Shown: in pieces, positions 12,845 to 21,558 of the stretch | How positions within the stretch are numbered: position 1 is the stretch's first letter | Layout: each line of letters opens with the position of its first letter | IMG/VR virus record: IMGVR_UViG_3300009001_000063 | Span: 1-29,240 of that record | DNA: 29,240 bases | Source: a virus | Direction: 5' to 3' (one strand) | The notes under the pieces: model-generated | What the model was told of the DNA's origin: nothing | Database searches by the model: none | What the model saw: only the letters and a program-made list of their open reading frames with translations | Program-made: the position numbers and the translations under genes

Positions 12845-15390
12845 TGCAGATAATTGAACTTTATATAAAAGGATATAAGAGGTTAAATGGTGCAGTCAAT
12901 TCTACAGCAGTAAATAAACTTATTGATAGCACTGCTAAATTTACAGAAACTATTGAGATAGGAGATTTAGTTACAAACCTAAAGACAGATAGCACAGCAA
13001 CAGTAACAGCTATTGACAGTGATACTCAGCTAACTTTATCTATTGATATATTTACTACAACACAAGAGCCTTATAGAATTACAAGTGATTATTTTAGAGC
13101 TGATATGTTTAAAGATGAAAGTGTAGTAATTACTGATAGCCTATTAAATGTTAGAGATGTGGCTAAAGTATTTACACCTTTTTCTAAGCAGTTTAATCTT
13201 CCAGCCTCTAAGTTAAATAACAAACTATTTAGGCACTATGAGAATACTGATATATTAGATAGTTTTGATGCTAGATATAGGCACGATGCAATAATTAAAC
13301 TAAATGGTATTGATTACAAAATAGGTAAGATACAGTTTAGTAGTGTACAATTAAAAAACAATAAAGCCTATTCATATAAAGTAACATTTTTTAGTGATAC
13401 AGTAGACCTAAAAGAAATACTAGGAGATAGTAAACTGTCTGGTTTAAACTATGGAGATATAAGTGAGTTTATATACAGTCAAGCCAATATACTAGATATG
13501 GCTACTAAAGATGATGCTTACCTAGAAGCTAGTGGGGTTTTAAACAGCTCAGATATTAAAGTGCCTAATATACAGCATAGTAAAAATATGAGGTTTAGTA
13601 ATAGTGGGTATAAAGATAATGCAACAGGAACTAGTTTAGAGTGGACTGATCTTAAACCAGCTATAAGATTAAGAGCAATTATACAAGCTATAAATAGAAC
13701 ATATCCACAAATTAATATAACAGGGTTTTTAGACAGTATACAGATACAAGATATTTATTTATGGTTACATAGAAACGAGGGATATATTACTAATTCTGTT
13801 GAGGGTGGTGGTGTTCAAGTAGTTAGTAATAGATGGGCTTTAGGTATAGATGATTATACACCTGTATCTAATGATGTTAGAGGGGTTTATATGGAGTATC
13901 CACCATCTAGAAACAGATATATTTTTTATGTAGATATTACACCGACAGATTTAACAGCTAGTTATGATGTTACAATAAAGAGAACTCTAACTGATACACC
14001 TTTAGCTACATTTCAAGGCTTAACAGGTGTACAAAATATAAATACAGGTTACTTCACTACACAGCATTATGGTTTTGGAGAGATAGACATAACAGTAGAA
14101 ATACAATCTGAGAATACTCTATCTATGACTCATACAGTAGCCTTAAGGTATGAAAATAGAACATCAATTATTACTCCTTTCACACCTGAGTTTCAATCAA
14201 CATATAACGCTGTAAATTCTGATGTTCAGAATACTTTTTATGTATCTAAACAAGTGCCAGAAATGAAAGTAATGGACTTTTTAAGCGGTTTGTTTAAGAT
14301 GTTTAATCTAGTAGTCTTTAAAGAGGATAACAATATATTTACTGCTTTAGCTTCTCAATATATGAATATCGGCAACGCTTATGATATTACTAAGTATGTG
14401 GATATGGAAAGCTCAACACTAGAAAGGCTGTTTCAGTATAAAGAAATGGACTTTAGATTTAAAAGTAAAAAATCATTTTTAGTTCAATTTGCTGATGAGA
14501 TAAATGGAGTACCTTTTGCAGAGGAAGATTATGGTAGTGAAGAGTGGGATGGTGGAGTATATAATCTAGAAGTGCCTTTTGAGAAAATGATGTATGAAAG
14601 GTTGAGTAATGAAACTACAGGAGCTTTATCTGATATTGGACAGGGTGCTATGATAGATAAAAAGTTTGAAGCTACAATAGGAGAGCCTTTACTTTTATGT
14701 ATGGATTATACAGATAGCAATGGAGATTATGCAATAACAGGTACAACAGCAGATACTTACTGGAGACCTACTCAACTAACTTCTAATAACTGGGGTAATG
14801 ATGTAAATGGTTTAGCTTTAAATTTTGGAGAGGAGATTGATGAGTGGCTACAAGTAAACCCTACTAATTATCAAAACTTATTTAGTGCTAATTACTTTGA
14901 TTATGTAGATAGTGTTTTTGATAGACAGGCTAGAATGCTAAAAGTAAGTGCTTATCTACCTTTAAGTATAATCACTAAGTACAAATTAAATGATAGGTTT
15001 ATAATAGCTAACAAGTCATATAGAATAAATAGTATAAAAACAAACCTACTAACTAATAAAACAGATTTAGAACTTTACAATAAAGAGGAGTTTGCAAGTC
15101 AGTTAGAAAATAGCCAAGTAGCTTATTTAGGTAGGGTAGCACAATTAACAGAAGCAACAAAAGGTACAGATTTTATTACTGTATCTTGGGATAGTGTAAG
15201 TGGTGCAACAGGGTATAATGTTTATTATAATGGTACTTTATTTAGTGCAGAGCCAAACACAACTACAACACTAAAAGTAAATGGTTTAGAGAGTGATACG
15301 TGGTACAATATAGAAGTAAGAGTTAAATACACTATTGATGGTAATGATGTATTCTCTTTTGATACAGGACTAACAGCAAAAACAGATTAA
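12844..15390 (+). CDS. Large tail protein with C-terminal FN3 domain (848 aa)
   Basis: The N-terminus carries a small beta insert (GDLVTNLKTDSTATVTAIDS, then DTQLTLSIDIF) of a kind often seen in phage structural proteins. Next is a conserved block (VVITDSLLNVRDVAKVFTPF, then FNLPASKLNNKLFRHYENTD) characteristic of Bacteroidota siphophage tail proteins. The last about 95 residues form a fibronectin type III domain (FITVSWDSVSGATGYNVYYN, then WYNIEVRVKYT). FN3 domains on phage virions can help surface or carbohydrate attachment. Position before the tape measure suggests a tail-hub or tip role. Confidence 0.7.
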   Translation: MQIIELYIKGYKRLNGAVNSTAVNKLIDSTAKFTETIEIGDLVTNLKTDSTATVTAIDSDTQLTLSIDIFTTTQEPYRITSDYFRADMFKDESVVITDSLLNVRDVAKVFTPFSKQFNLPASKLNNKLFRHYENTDILDSFDARYRHDAIIKLNGIDYKIGKIQFSSVQLKNNKAYSYKVTFFSDTVDLKEILGDSKLSGLNYGDISEFIYSQANILDMATKDDAYLEASGVLNSSDIKVPNIQHSKNMRFSNSGYKDNATGTSLEWTDLKPAIRLRAIIQAINRTYPQINITGFLDSIQIQDIYLWLHRNEGYITNSVEGGGVQVVSNRWALGIDDYTPVSNDVRGVYMEYPPSRNRYIFYVDITPTDLTASYDVTIKRTLTDTPLATFQGLTGVQNINTGYFTTQHYGFGEIDITVEIQSENTLSMTHTVALRYENRTSIITPFTPEFQSTYNAVNSDVQNTFYVSKQVPEMKVMDFLSGLFKMFNLVVFKEDNNIFTALASQYMNIGNAYDITKYVDMESSTLERLFQYKEMDFRFKSKKSFLVQFADEINGVPFAEEDYGSEEWDGGVYNLEVPFEKMMYERLSNETTGALSDIGQGAMIDKKFEATIGEPLLLCMDYTDSNGDYAITGTTADTYWRPTQLTSNNWGNDVNGLALNFGEEIDEWLQVNPTNYQNLFSANYFDYVDSVFDRQARMLKVSAYLPLSIITKYKLNDRFIIANKSYRINSIKTNLLTNKTDLELYNKEEFASQLENSQVAYLGRVAQLTEATKGTDFITVSWDSVSGATGYNVYYNGTLFSAEPNTTTTLKVNGLESDTWYNIEVRVKYTIDGNDVFSFDTGLTAKTD

Positions 15391-15530
15391 TGATAAAAGA
15401 TATTTTAGAAGCTCTAGAGTTTGACTTTAGAGGAGAGTACATAGATATAGCAAAGGGCAAATATAAAATGCCAGAAACTATAAAAGAGGGTATAGAACAA
15501 ATTAAGAATGAGGTATGGCAGAAAAAGTAA
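15390..15530 (+). CDS. Small hypothetical tail-region protein (46 aa)
   Basis: ATG 15390 overlaps the preceding TAA (TAATG). The 46-codon frame ends at TAA 15528-15530, 16 bases into the tape measure gene. The product is charged and helical (MIKDILEALEFDFRGEYIDI at the start). Its overlaps on both sides suggest it couples translation of the large tail protein to the tape measure. The function is unknown. Confidence 0.6.
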   Translation: MIKDILEALEFDFRGEYIDIAKGKYKMPETIKEGIEQIKNEVWQKK

Positions 15531-17251
15531 CAATAGAAGTAGATGCTAAAACTAGTGATGCAGAGAAATCTTTAGAATCTTTAAACAAAAACCTAGACCA
15601 AGTATCTAAGGCTGGAGATAAAAATAGAGAGGGGTTTGAAACTCTAGATGAGGTTACTGGTGGTTATGCTGGTAAGGTAAAAGAGCTATCTGGTAAAATA
15701 TCTGGAGTAACTAAGGCGGCTGGATCTTTTATAAAAAGTTTAAAAGGAGTAAAGGGTGCGTTATTGGCAACTGGTATAGGAGCTATTGTTGTGGCTTTAG
15801 GTACAATAATTTTTTATTGGAAAGAAATTACTGAGTTTTTTGAGGGTGCTGAGGAATCACTACAAGACCAAGCTGATAGTCTAAGGGAAAGTTTAGGTTT
15901 GTTAGATGATCAATTAACCTTATTAAATTTACAAATAAAGATACTAGAACAACAAGGACTTAGCAGTAAGGAATTAGTAAAAGAGAAGAGAAAGTTAATA
16001 ATACTACAACAAGAGGAGAATACACTACTCTTAGAGAAATTAAAACAGCAGTTAGAATTAGAGACCGCACAAGTTAGAGAGGTATCCTTTTTGGAGAAGT
16101 TAAAAATAAAAGCCGCTGAGTCTTTTGGTATTTATAGTTTAGCCGCTAAAGAAAGAGGTAAGGCTGTAGCTGGAACTGAGAAAGAAAGAGAGAATCTATT
16201 AAAGTTAGAGGAGCAAATACAAAAAGCTAAAGAAAGGAGTTTAAGTTTAGAGTTAGATTTAATTAACTTAGATAAACAAGAGACTAATAAAAAAACTAAG
16301 GCTGGAGATGATAAGGTTAAGAAAGAGAAAGAAAAAGCAGATGCTTTAGAAAAAATCAGACAGGGAGAGATAGATACAGAAGCAGAGAGAAGAGCAGAGG
16401 AGAAAAAGAAAATACAAGACCACTACAAAGAGCTAATAAGACTAGCTGAATTATATGAAGAGGATACCTCAGCTTTAAAGGAAGCACAGACTACAAAAGA
16501 AAAAGAGCTACAGGATAAGTTTGATAAAGAGGATGAGGCTAGAAAAAAAGCTAAAGAAGAGAAAAACAAAAAAGACTTACAAGAGGAACAAGATAGAAAA
16601 ATCACACAGCTTGAATTAAATAAAGAGTTTGATAACTTAAAATTTGAAGAGCAAAGAGCTATAATTAATTCTAGAAAGGAGATACTATTAAATGATGAGT
16701 TATTAAGTGATGAGCAAAAACTAGAACTTAAAAGACAATTTTCAGAAGCTACTAAAAAAATAGATGAGTCTGAGAAAGACTTTAAGAAAGAACAATTAGC
16801 TGAAACTATGCAATTAATGGGACAGGTACAGGATCTTGTAGGTAAGCAGACAGCGGCTGGTAAAGCCTTAGGTATAGCTACAGCTACTGTAAACACTTTT
16901 GTGGGTGTATCGGAAGCCTTAAAGCAAAAGAGTACACTTCCATCTCCTTTTGATGTAGTGGCTAAGGTAGCGAATGTAGCTACTGTTTTAGCTAGTGGTT
17001 TAGGAGCTGTAAAAAGTATACAGTCTGTAAATATTCCTGGCGGTGCTGGAGGTGGTGGAGGTGGATCAGTACCAGCAACTCCACAGCCTAGAACTCCAAG
17101 CTTTAATGTAGTAGGTGCTACTGAGACTAGCCAATTAGCAGAAGCAATAGGAGAGCAAACTCAAGAGCCAGTACAGGCTTATGTAGTAGCTAATGATGTA
17201 ACTACAGCACAGAGTCTAGAAAATAACATAGTAGAGGGAGCTACACTTTAA
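15515..17251 (+). CDS. Tail tape measure protein
   Basis: The 578-residue protein is dominated by long charged coiled coils (about 110-450). A hydrophobic segment (GALLATGIGAIVVALGTIIF, 81-100) could insert into the host membrane, and a second apolar stretch lies near 455-500. A glycine-rich linker follows at about 505-515. The C-terminal tail (PSFNVVGATETSQLAEAIGE, then VQAYVVANDVTTAQSL) is of a type I associate with Bacteroidota phage tape measures. At about 1.5 angstroms per residue it predicts a tail near 85-90 nm. It is short for a tape measure but complete. Confidence 0.85.
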   Translation: MAEKVTIEVDAKTSDAEKSLESLNKNLDQVSKAGDKNREGFETLDEVTGGYAGKVKELSGKISGVTKAAGSFIKSLKGVKGALLATGIGAIVVALGTIIFYWKEITEFFEGAEESLQDQADSLRESLGLLDDQLTLLNLQIKILEQQGLSSKELVKEKRKLIILQQEENTLLLEKLKQQLELETAQVREVSFLEKLKIKAAESFGIYSLAAKERGKAVAGTEKERENLLKLEEQIQKAKERSLSLELDLINLDKQETNKKTKAGDDKVKKEKEKADALEKIRQGEIDTEAERRAEEKKKIQDHYKELIRLAELYEEDTSALKEAQTTKEKELQDKFDKEDEARKKAKEEKNKKDLQEEQDRKITQLELNKEFDNLKFEEQRAIINSRKEILLNDELLSDEQKLELKRQFSEATKKIDESEKDFKKEQLAETMQLMGQVQDLVGKQTAAGKALGIATATVNTFVGVSEALKQKSTLPSPFDVVAKVANVATVLASGLGAVKSIQSVNIPGGAGGGGGGSVPATPQPRTPSFNVVGATETSQLAEAIGEQTQEPVQAYVVANDVTTAQSLENNIVEGATL

Positions 17252-17252
17252 C

Positions 17253-17281
17253 AAAATAATAAATAATAACGTTATAATAGT
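17253..17281 (+). promoter_or_regulatory. CGTTAT-class late promoter before head protease
   Basis: CGTTATAATA (17270-17279) has its C 12 bases before ATG 17282. AAAA starts at 17253, again 17 bases before the C, after a pyrimidine. One base pair is swapped relative to CGTTATATTA. It sits in the short gap between the tape measure and the head module. Confidence 0.65.
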
Positions 17282-18190
17282 ATGAGAATTGTAGAACTTA
17301 TTATAGAAGAGGAAGAGGATAGCTTATTTGCTGGTATAGATGCGATTAGTATTGTAGAGCATCCAGCTATAGAGGAGAACTTTGTAGCACTTAATCAGCA
17401 AAAGGAATACAAACTAGCAGAAGCAGATACAGATAAAAGACTACTTACAGGAGCTTTACTGATACCTAATAAAACCATCTATAGAAAGGATGGAGATGAT
17501 GAGTATTATATTTACTTCACTAGAGAGACAGTGAGAAAGGCTAGTGAGATGTTTTTAATGAATGGCTATCAAAACAATTCTACTTTTGAGCATAAGCTAG
17601 AGTTATCTGGACTTACTTTAGTAGAAAGCTGGATAGTAGAAGATGAGGTAAAAGATAAGAGTCAGATGTATGATATGGACTTACCTCTAGGAACTTGGGT
17701 AGGTACTATGAAAGTAACTAATGAGGAAGTCTGGAAAGATTTTGTAAAAACAGGTAAGGTAAAAGGTTTTTCTATCGAGGGGTACTTTGTAGAGAAGAGT
17801 AAAAAGGAAGAGTTAAGCAAAGAGATAGAAGCTGGACTAGAGCTACTAAAGATTAAACAGATGATCTTAGAAGCAGAAACAAATTTAGAGTCTTATACAG
17901 ACTATCCAGAGAGTGCTAGTAATAATGCTAAAAGAGCGTTAGAGTGGGCAGAGAAAAATGGATGGGGTAGCTGTGGAGAGGCAACAGGCAAAAAAAGAGC
18001 CTCACAAATCGCAAGTAAATCTCCTTTAAGTAGAGATACAATTTCTAGGATGGCTAGTTATAAAAGACATCAGCAGAATAAAGATGTACCATACTCTGAG
18101 GGGTGTGGAGGATTAATGTGGGATGCTTGGGGAGGCACTTCTGGTATTGAGTGGGCAATTAATAAACTTAAAAAGCTAGATGAGAAATAA
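17282..18190 (+). CDS. XkdF-type head maturation protease with extra C-terminal domain
   Basis: Residues 1-175 match XkdF-like (S78_2-type) putative serine proteases: GIDAISIVEHPAIEENFVAL at the start, RLLTGALLIPNKTIYR, FEHKLELSGLTLVESWIVED with its conserved His, then GTWVGTMKV and KGFSIEGYF. This enzyme trims scaffold and capsid proteins during head maturation. Residues about 200-302 form an unusual second domain with a cluster of conserved-looking residues (KNGWGSCG, then KRHQQNKDVPYSEGCGGLMW and DAWGG). Its function is unknown. The gene precedes the scaffold and capsid, as expected. Confidence 0.8.
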   Translation: MRIVELIIEEEEDSLFAGIDAISIVEHPAIEENFVALNQQKEYKLAEADTDKRLLTGALLIPNKTIYRKDGDDEYYIYFTRETVRKASEMFLMNGYQNNSTFEHKLELSGLTLVESWIVEDEVKDKSQMYDMDLPLGTWVGTMKVTNEEVWKDFVKTGKVKGFSIEGYFVEKSKKEELSKEIEAGLELLKIKQMILEAETNLESYTDYPESASNNAKRALEWAEKNGWGSCGEATGKKRASQIASKSPLSRDTISRMASYKRHQQNKDVPYSEGCGGLMWDAWGGTSGIEWAINKLKKLDEK

Positions 18191-18560
18191 GAAAGACTTT
18201 AGAACTCCCAGCAGAACAAGTCCAAAGAATAGTAAAAGAGGATGTTTATGTAAAGATAACACTTACTCTAGAAAGTGCTGTGATGGTAGCCTACTAGCAC
18301 AGGGTATAGGTAAAACTAAAGGAGAGGTTATCACTGGGGTTTGGTATGGGTATGTAATAGAAAATTGCTCAGATGCTCATACACATCACGTTCATATACA
18401 CGATACACCTTTAGAGGTAGGTAAAACTTATTACTTAACTCTAGAGAATAATCATAATGAGTGTTATACAATTTTAGAGGAAAGTCAAGCAGAGGGTATA
18501 CATATAAATACAGCTTCTGTTTCTTATGATGACTGTACACAATGTGAGGATGCTAATTAA
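18180..18560 (+). CDS. Conserved Cys-rich phage structural-region protein (126 aa)
   Basis: The N-terminal third is basic and cysteine-rich (RGCLCKDNTYSRKCCDGSLL), with CxC and CC pairs that could bind metal. The C-terminal part is beta-rich, with a His-rich strand (DAHTHHVHIHDTPL) and a CTQCEDAN ending. My recollection is that a CLCKD-x-TYS-x-x-CC segment recurs in Bacteroidota phages near head genes, but no function is known to me. It overlaps the protease gene by 11 bases, so it is likely part of the head operon. Confidence 0.65.
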   Translation: MRNKKDFRTPSRTSPKNSKRGCLCKDNTYSRKCCDGSLLAQGIGKTKGEVITGVWYGYVIENCSDAHTHHVHIHDTPLEVGKTYYLTLENNHNECYTILEESQAEGIHINTASVSYDDCTQCEDAN

Positions 18561-18566
18561 AAATGC

Positions 18567-18595
18567 AAAAAAAAATATAAATACGTTATTTTATT
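18567..18595 (+). promoter_or_regulatory. CGTTAT-class promoter variant
   Basis: CGTTATTTTATTA begins at 18584. An A run starts 17 bases upstream (18567) after TGC, as in the other sites. Twelve bases after the C lies ATA (18596), not ATG. The annotated ATG is at 18608, exactly four codons further in the same frame. The site fits the class, but the start codon relation is altered. Confidence 0.55.
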
Positions 18596-18607
18596 ATAAT
18601 TCAAGTT

Positions 18608-18994
18608 ATGACTATACAGGAAAGAATATTTACACAGCTATCTAAGACTAAAAAAGTAGATTTAGCTGGTGTTAAAGATTTAGAAACTAGAACTAATGGA
18701 GCTGAGTCAGACTTCAAAGTGTTTGATGATATGTTAGCTGATTGGGTTAATAGGTATTTAGATTTACAAAATGAAGTAAGTGGTTTAATTAATATGGGAG
18801 ATATTGCTTCAAATAGCATTTCAGATTTAGAGTATTCTTTAGATGAATTTGGCACTAGTGCTGAAGATTTAGGTATTAATCCTTTTCAATTTGATGAATA
18901 TACTAATGCAACATTAACAGTAGGAAGTTATCAGAATAACTTAGATAATATAAATGAAGTTTTAGATGTTGCTAAGTCAATGAAACAACTATAA
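18608..18994 (+). CDS. Small head-module protein, paralogue 1 of 3 (128 aa)
   Basis: The 128-residue acidic helical protein starts MTIQERIFTQLSKTKKVDLA. Residues about 84-105 contain the pattern EDLGINPFQFDEYTN. It shares its ordering with the next two genes: an I/V-F-(S/T)-x-(L/I) N-terminus, a K-(K/N)-V-x-L motif, a predicted helical middle, an (E/D)-LG-(I/L) segment, and a helical end with Lys-rich tip. This suggests a family of tandem duplicates. It lies between the protease and scaffold, so a head accessory or structural role is inferred. An upstream ATA at 18596 in frame could extend it by four residues. Confidence 0.7.
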   Translation: MTIQERIFTQLSKTKKVDLAGVKDLETRTNGAESDFKVFDDMLADWVNRYLDLQNEVSGLINMGDIASNSISDLEYSLDEFGTSAEDLGINPFQFDEYTNATLTVGSYQNNLDNINEVLDVAKSMKQL

Positions 18995-18995
18995 T

Positions 18996-19448
18996 ATGAA
19001 TACTAAAAATACAGTATTTAGTAGATTATTTGATGAGAAGCTACATAAAAGACTGTTAAAGTCAGAAGCTAAAAAAGTAGACCTGTCTTTAAGAGAGGAT
19101 GTAGGTACTTCTGTAGAAGCTCTAGAAGAGATTGAGAACTTTGCAGAGCCTACTAACTTTGAGGGTGCTATCAATGAACTAAGTGATGCTTTTGATAGAG
19201 TCTTTGAGCTTACTAATGAATTAGAGAGCTATGTAGACCAGTTTAGAGGTCAAGACTACCCAAGTGTAGTAAGCAGAGCAGAAGATAGCTTAAATGCCTA
19301 CAGAAATGGCTTAGATGAGTTAGGATTACCTTTAACTGATGATGCTATCTATTTAGAGGAGCTATTAACTAAGTGGAATGATTATAGAGATATATACAAT
19401 ACTTTGCCACTAGCAGAGGAACTAATTAATAAAGCAAAAAGTTTATAA
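18996..19448 (+). CDS. Small head-module protein, paralogue 2 of 3 (150 aa)
   Basis: It begins MNTKNTVFSRLFDEKL and carries AKKVDLSLRED and, near residue 110, LDELGLPLTDDAIYLEEL. The middle is a long acidic helical region (INELSDAFDRVFELTNELES). The N-terminus MNTK-x-TVFS is shared almost exactly with the following gene. It starts one base after the previous stop. No enzymatic motif is present. It is probably a coiled-coil structural or assembly protein of the head. Confidence 0.7.
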   Translation: MNTKNTVFSRLFDEKLHKRLLKSEAKKVDLSLREDVGTSVEALEEIENFAEPTNFEGAINELSDAFDRVFELTNELESYVDQFRGQDYPSVVSRAEDSLNAYRNGLDELGLPLTDDAIYLEELLTKWNDYRDIYNTLPLAEELINKAKSL

Positions 19449-19449
19449 A

Positions 19450-19863
19450 ATGAATACAAAAAAAACAGTATTTAGCAAGATTGCTAAAGGGATGCCTAAG
19501 AAAAATGTTAAGCTAGGCTTAATAGATAACTTTAATTATGACTATCAGTATTTAGATGATCAAGCTGGATTATTAAGCTATTTAGCTTATGAGTGGCACG
19601 ATGAAGCTTTTGAAGAGTATCGACAAGCTTGGATGAAATTAAATGATGAGTATACTCATAATGGGAGTGCAGTAGTAAGATTTGAAGATGTCGAGGGAGA
19701 TATGCAATTATTACAAGAGATTAGCGTAAAAGCAGAAGAGCTTGGTTTAGATCCTAATGAAGTTTATGATACTTACGATGCTCACTTAGAACTAATAGAG
19801 TCTGTAAAAGAGGCTGATGATCAATACAAAAGAAATGAAATGCAGTTTAGAGACTGGAGTTAA
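19450..19863 (+). CDS. Small head-module protein, paralogue 3 of 3 (137 aa)
   Basis: It begins MNTKKTVFSKIAKGMPKKNV and carries AEELGLDPNEVYDTYDAHLE near residues 96-115, matching the corresponding segments in the two preceding genes. It is acidic and helical. Only one base separates it from paralogue 2. It precedes the scaffold gene. The function is unknown, but the conserved order suggests a multi-copy assembly component. Confidence 0.7.
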   Translation: MNTKKTVFSKIAKGMPKKNVKLGLIDNFNYDYQYLDDQAGLLSYLAYEWHDEAFEEYRQAWMKLNDEYTHNGSAVVRFEDVEGDMQLLQEISVKAEELGLDPNEVYDTYDAHLELIESVKEADDQYKRNEMQFRDWS

Positions 19864-19889
19864 AAATAAACATTAATAAATAAATAATT

Positions 19890-20483
19890 ATGAAAACGAC
19901 AGAGATGTTATCAAAGATTAAAGCTCTATTGAATGCTAATACTAAATTAGCTCAACAGACTTTAGACAATGGTACTATAATTGAAGCTGAGTCTTTTGAG
20001 TCTGGGCAGTCTATTTTTATTGTCACTGATGATGAGAGAGTAGCACTACCCATCGGAAGTTATAAGCTACAAAATGGAAGTACTTTAGTAGTAGAGGAAG
20101 AGGGTGTTATTGCATCTATTTCATCTGAGACTCAAGCTGAGGAAGAGGAAAAGAAAGAAGAGGTAATAGTAGAGGCTGAGGATGAAGTTATCGAGACAGA
20201 AGTACCAGAAGCAGTAGCTCCAGAAGTGGAAGCTATTGTAGAAGCAGTAGTAGAGGTGGTAGCACCAGCTATTGAAGAGGTTAAGGAAGAGCTTAAGAAA
20301 CTCAAAAAGAAATTTGAGGATGCTATGCCTACTGAGGAAGAGAAAAAAGAGAAAAAAGAGGAAATGTCTAGAAAGTTTAAGCATAGTCCAGAAAGAAAGG
20401 CTAACAAAAAACAACAAGTAAGATTTTCTGAAAATAGAAATGAAACTATCCTAGATAGAGTATTAAGACAATTAAATAAATAA
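19890..20483 (+). CDS. Putative head scaffolding protein
   Basis: The 197-residue protein has an N-terminal beta domain (LDNGTIIEAESFESGQSIFI, then DDERVALPIGSYKLQNG). A very acidic Glu/Val/Ala-rich stretch follows at about 78-135, and a Lys/Glu coiled coil and basic C-terminus (about 137-197) end it. This composition, and position immediately before the major capsid gene, fit a scaffolding protein that fills the procapsid and is later removed by the XkdF-type protease. The long charged low-complexity stretch explains the spurious open frames on the other strand here. Confidence 0.75.
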   Translation: MKTTEMLSKIKALLNANTKLAQQTLDNGTIIEAESFESGQSIFIVTDDERVALPIGSYKLQNGSTLVVEEEGVIASISSETQAEEEEKKEEVIVEAEDEVIETEVPEAVAPEVEAIVEAVVEVVAPAIEEVKEELKKLKKKFEDAMPTEEEKKEKKEEMSRKFKHSPERKANKKQQVRFSENRNETILDRVLRQLNK

Positions 20484-20491
20484 TAAAAGAA

Positions 20492-21481
20492 ATGAAAAAG
20501 ACTAATCTTTATGCTGGTAATGGTAGTGTAAATACTATTACTTCAACGTACGCTGGTGAATTTGCTGGTAAGTACATCGCGGCGGCACTTTTGAGTGGAA
20601 AGACTCTTAATGATGGAGCTGTAACAATTAAACCTAATGTAAAATACAAAGAAGTTATTAAGAAAATCGCTTCTACTGGTATCGTAGCTAATGCTTCCTG
20701 TGATTTCACAGAGACTGCTGATGCTTTAACTCTAACAGAGAGAATCCTCGAGCCTACTGAGTTACAAGTAAACCTTGTTTTGTGTAAGGCTGATTTTAGA
20801 AAAGACTGGGAAGCGGTACAAATGGGATATTCTGCATATGATAACCTACCTCCAGCTTTTAGTGATTTCTTAATCGGTCACGTTGCTTCTAAAGTAGCTG
20901 AAAAGACTGAGCAAGATTTATGGGCTGGTGCTTATGATGGATCTAATGGACAGTTTGATGGCTTTACTACTCTTATGAGTGCTGATGCTGATGTAAATGA
21001 TGCATCTAACTTAGTAGGTGGAGTAGCGGCTACTTCTTTTACTAGTGCAAATATTATCGAGCTGTTAGGAAACGCAGTAGACTCAGTGCCTAGTGCTGTA
21101 TATGGTAAAGAAGATTTAACTATCTATTTGCCTACTGTCGCTATCCAAGCCTATATTAGAGCTTTAGGTGGCTTTGGTGCTTCTGGACTAGGAGCGGCTG
21201 GTACAAATGATCAAGGATCACAGTGGTACAATATGGGTAATGCTTTGGCTTTTGAAGGTATTAAAATCCAACACGCACCGGGTATGCCATCTGACCACTT
21301 AGTAGTAGGAGAAGCTTCTAACTTGTTCTTTGGAACTGGTTTGATGTCAGACCACACAGAAGTTAAGCTCGTTGATACAAGTGAGATTTTAGGAGACCAG
21401 AATGTACGTATTATTATGCGTTATACCGCTGGGGTACAGTATGGAATCGGTAGTGATTTAGTACTATTGACTCTTGCTTAA
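20492..21481 (+). CDS. Major capsid protein
   Basis: The 329-residue protein lies right after the scaffold. It has the expected size and content for an HK97-fold capsid: an N-terminal arm (MKKTNLYAGNGSVNTITSTY), a long central helix region around KADFRKDWEAVQMG, and a C-terminal block (GLMSDHTEVKLVDTSEILGD, then NVRIIMRYTAGVQYG). Codon use is distinct. ATC, GCG/GCC-type and CG-containing codons are commoner than in neighbours, consistent with selection for high expression. A strong terminator follows. Confidence 0.88.
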   Translation: MKKTNLYAGNGSVNTITSTYAGEFAGKYIAAALLSGKTLNDGAVTIKPNVKYKEVIKKIASTGIVANASCDFTETADALTLTERILEPTELQVNLVLCKADFRKDWEAVQMGYSAYDNLPPAFSDFLIGHVASKVAEKTEQDLWAGAYDGSNGQFDGFTTLMSADADVNDASNLVGGVAATSFTSANIIELLGNAVDSVPSAVYGKEDLTIYLPTVAIQAYIRALGGFGASGLGAAGTNDQGSQWYNMGNALAFEGIKIQHAPGMPSDHLVVGEASNLFFGTGLMSDHTEVKLVDTSEILGDQNVRIIMRYTAGVQYGIGSDLVLLTLA

Positions 21482-21505
21482 GAAATAGAATATTAACATA
21501 TTAAG

Positions 21506-21539
21506 AGGGTGGGTTGGAATAGTCTTACCTACCCTTTTT
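21506..21539 (+). terminator. Rho-independent terminator after major capsid gene
   Basis: AGGGTGGGT (21506-21514) pairs with ACCTACCCT (21527-21535) with one G-T wobble around a 12-base loop, followed by TTTTT. It lies 25 bases after the capsid stop. It probably trims the capsid message and reduces read-through into the tail and portal genes. Confidence 0.85.
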
Positions 21540-21558
21540 CTTTAAAAAAAATAATAAT

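Noticed and set aside
15759-15764. CGTTAT inside the tape measure gene (also at 21419 in the capsid gene)
   Set aside because: There is no start codon 12 bases downstream and no extended TATTA match. Internal coding occurrences are expected by chance.
16423-16896. Long open frame on the minus strand (157 codons)
   Set aside because: It lies entirely inside the tape measure coiled coil, is Ser/Cys/Phe-rich low complexity, and has no neighbours on that strand. It is a shadow of Glu/Lys-rich codons.
20121-20417. Two minus-strand open frames opposite the scaffold gene
   Set aside because: They are low-complexity Phe/Leu/Ser reflections of the acidic Glu/Lys-rich stretch of the scaffold. No promoter or start context is present.
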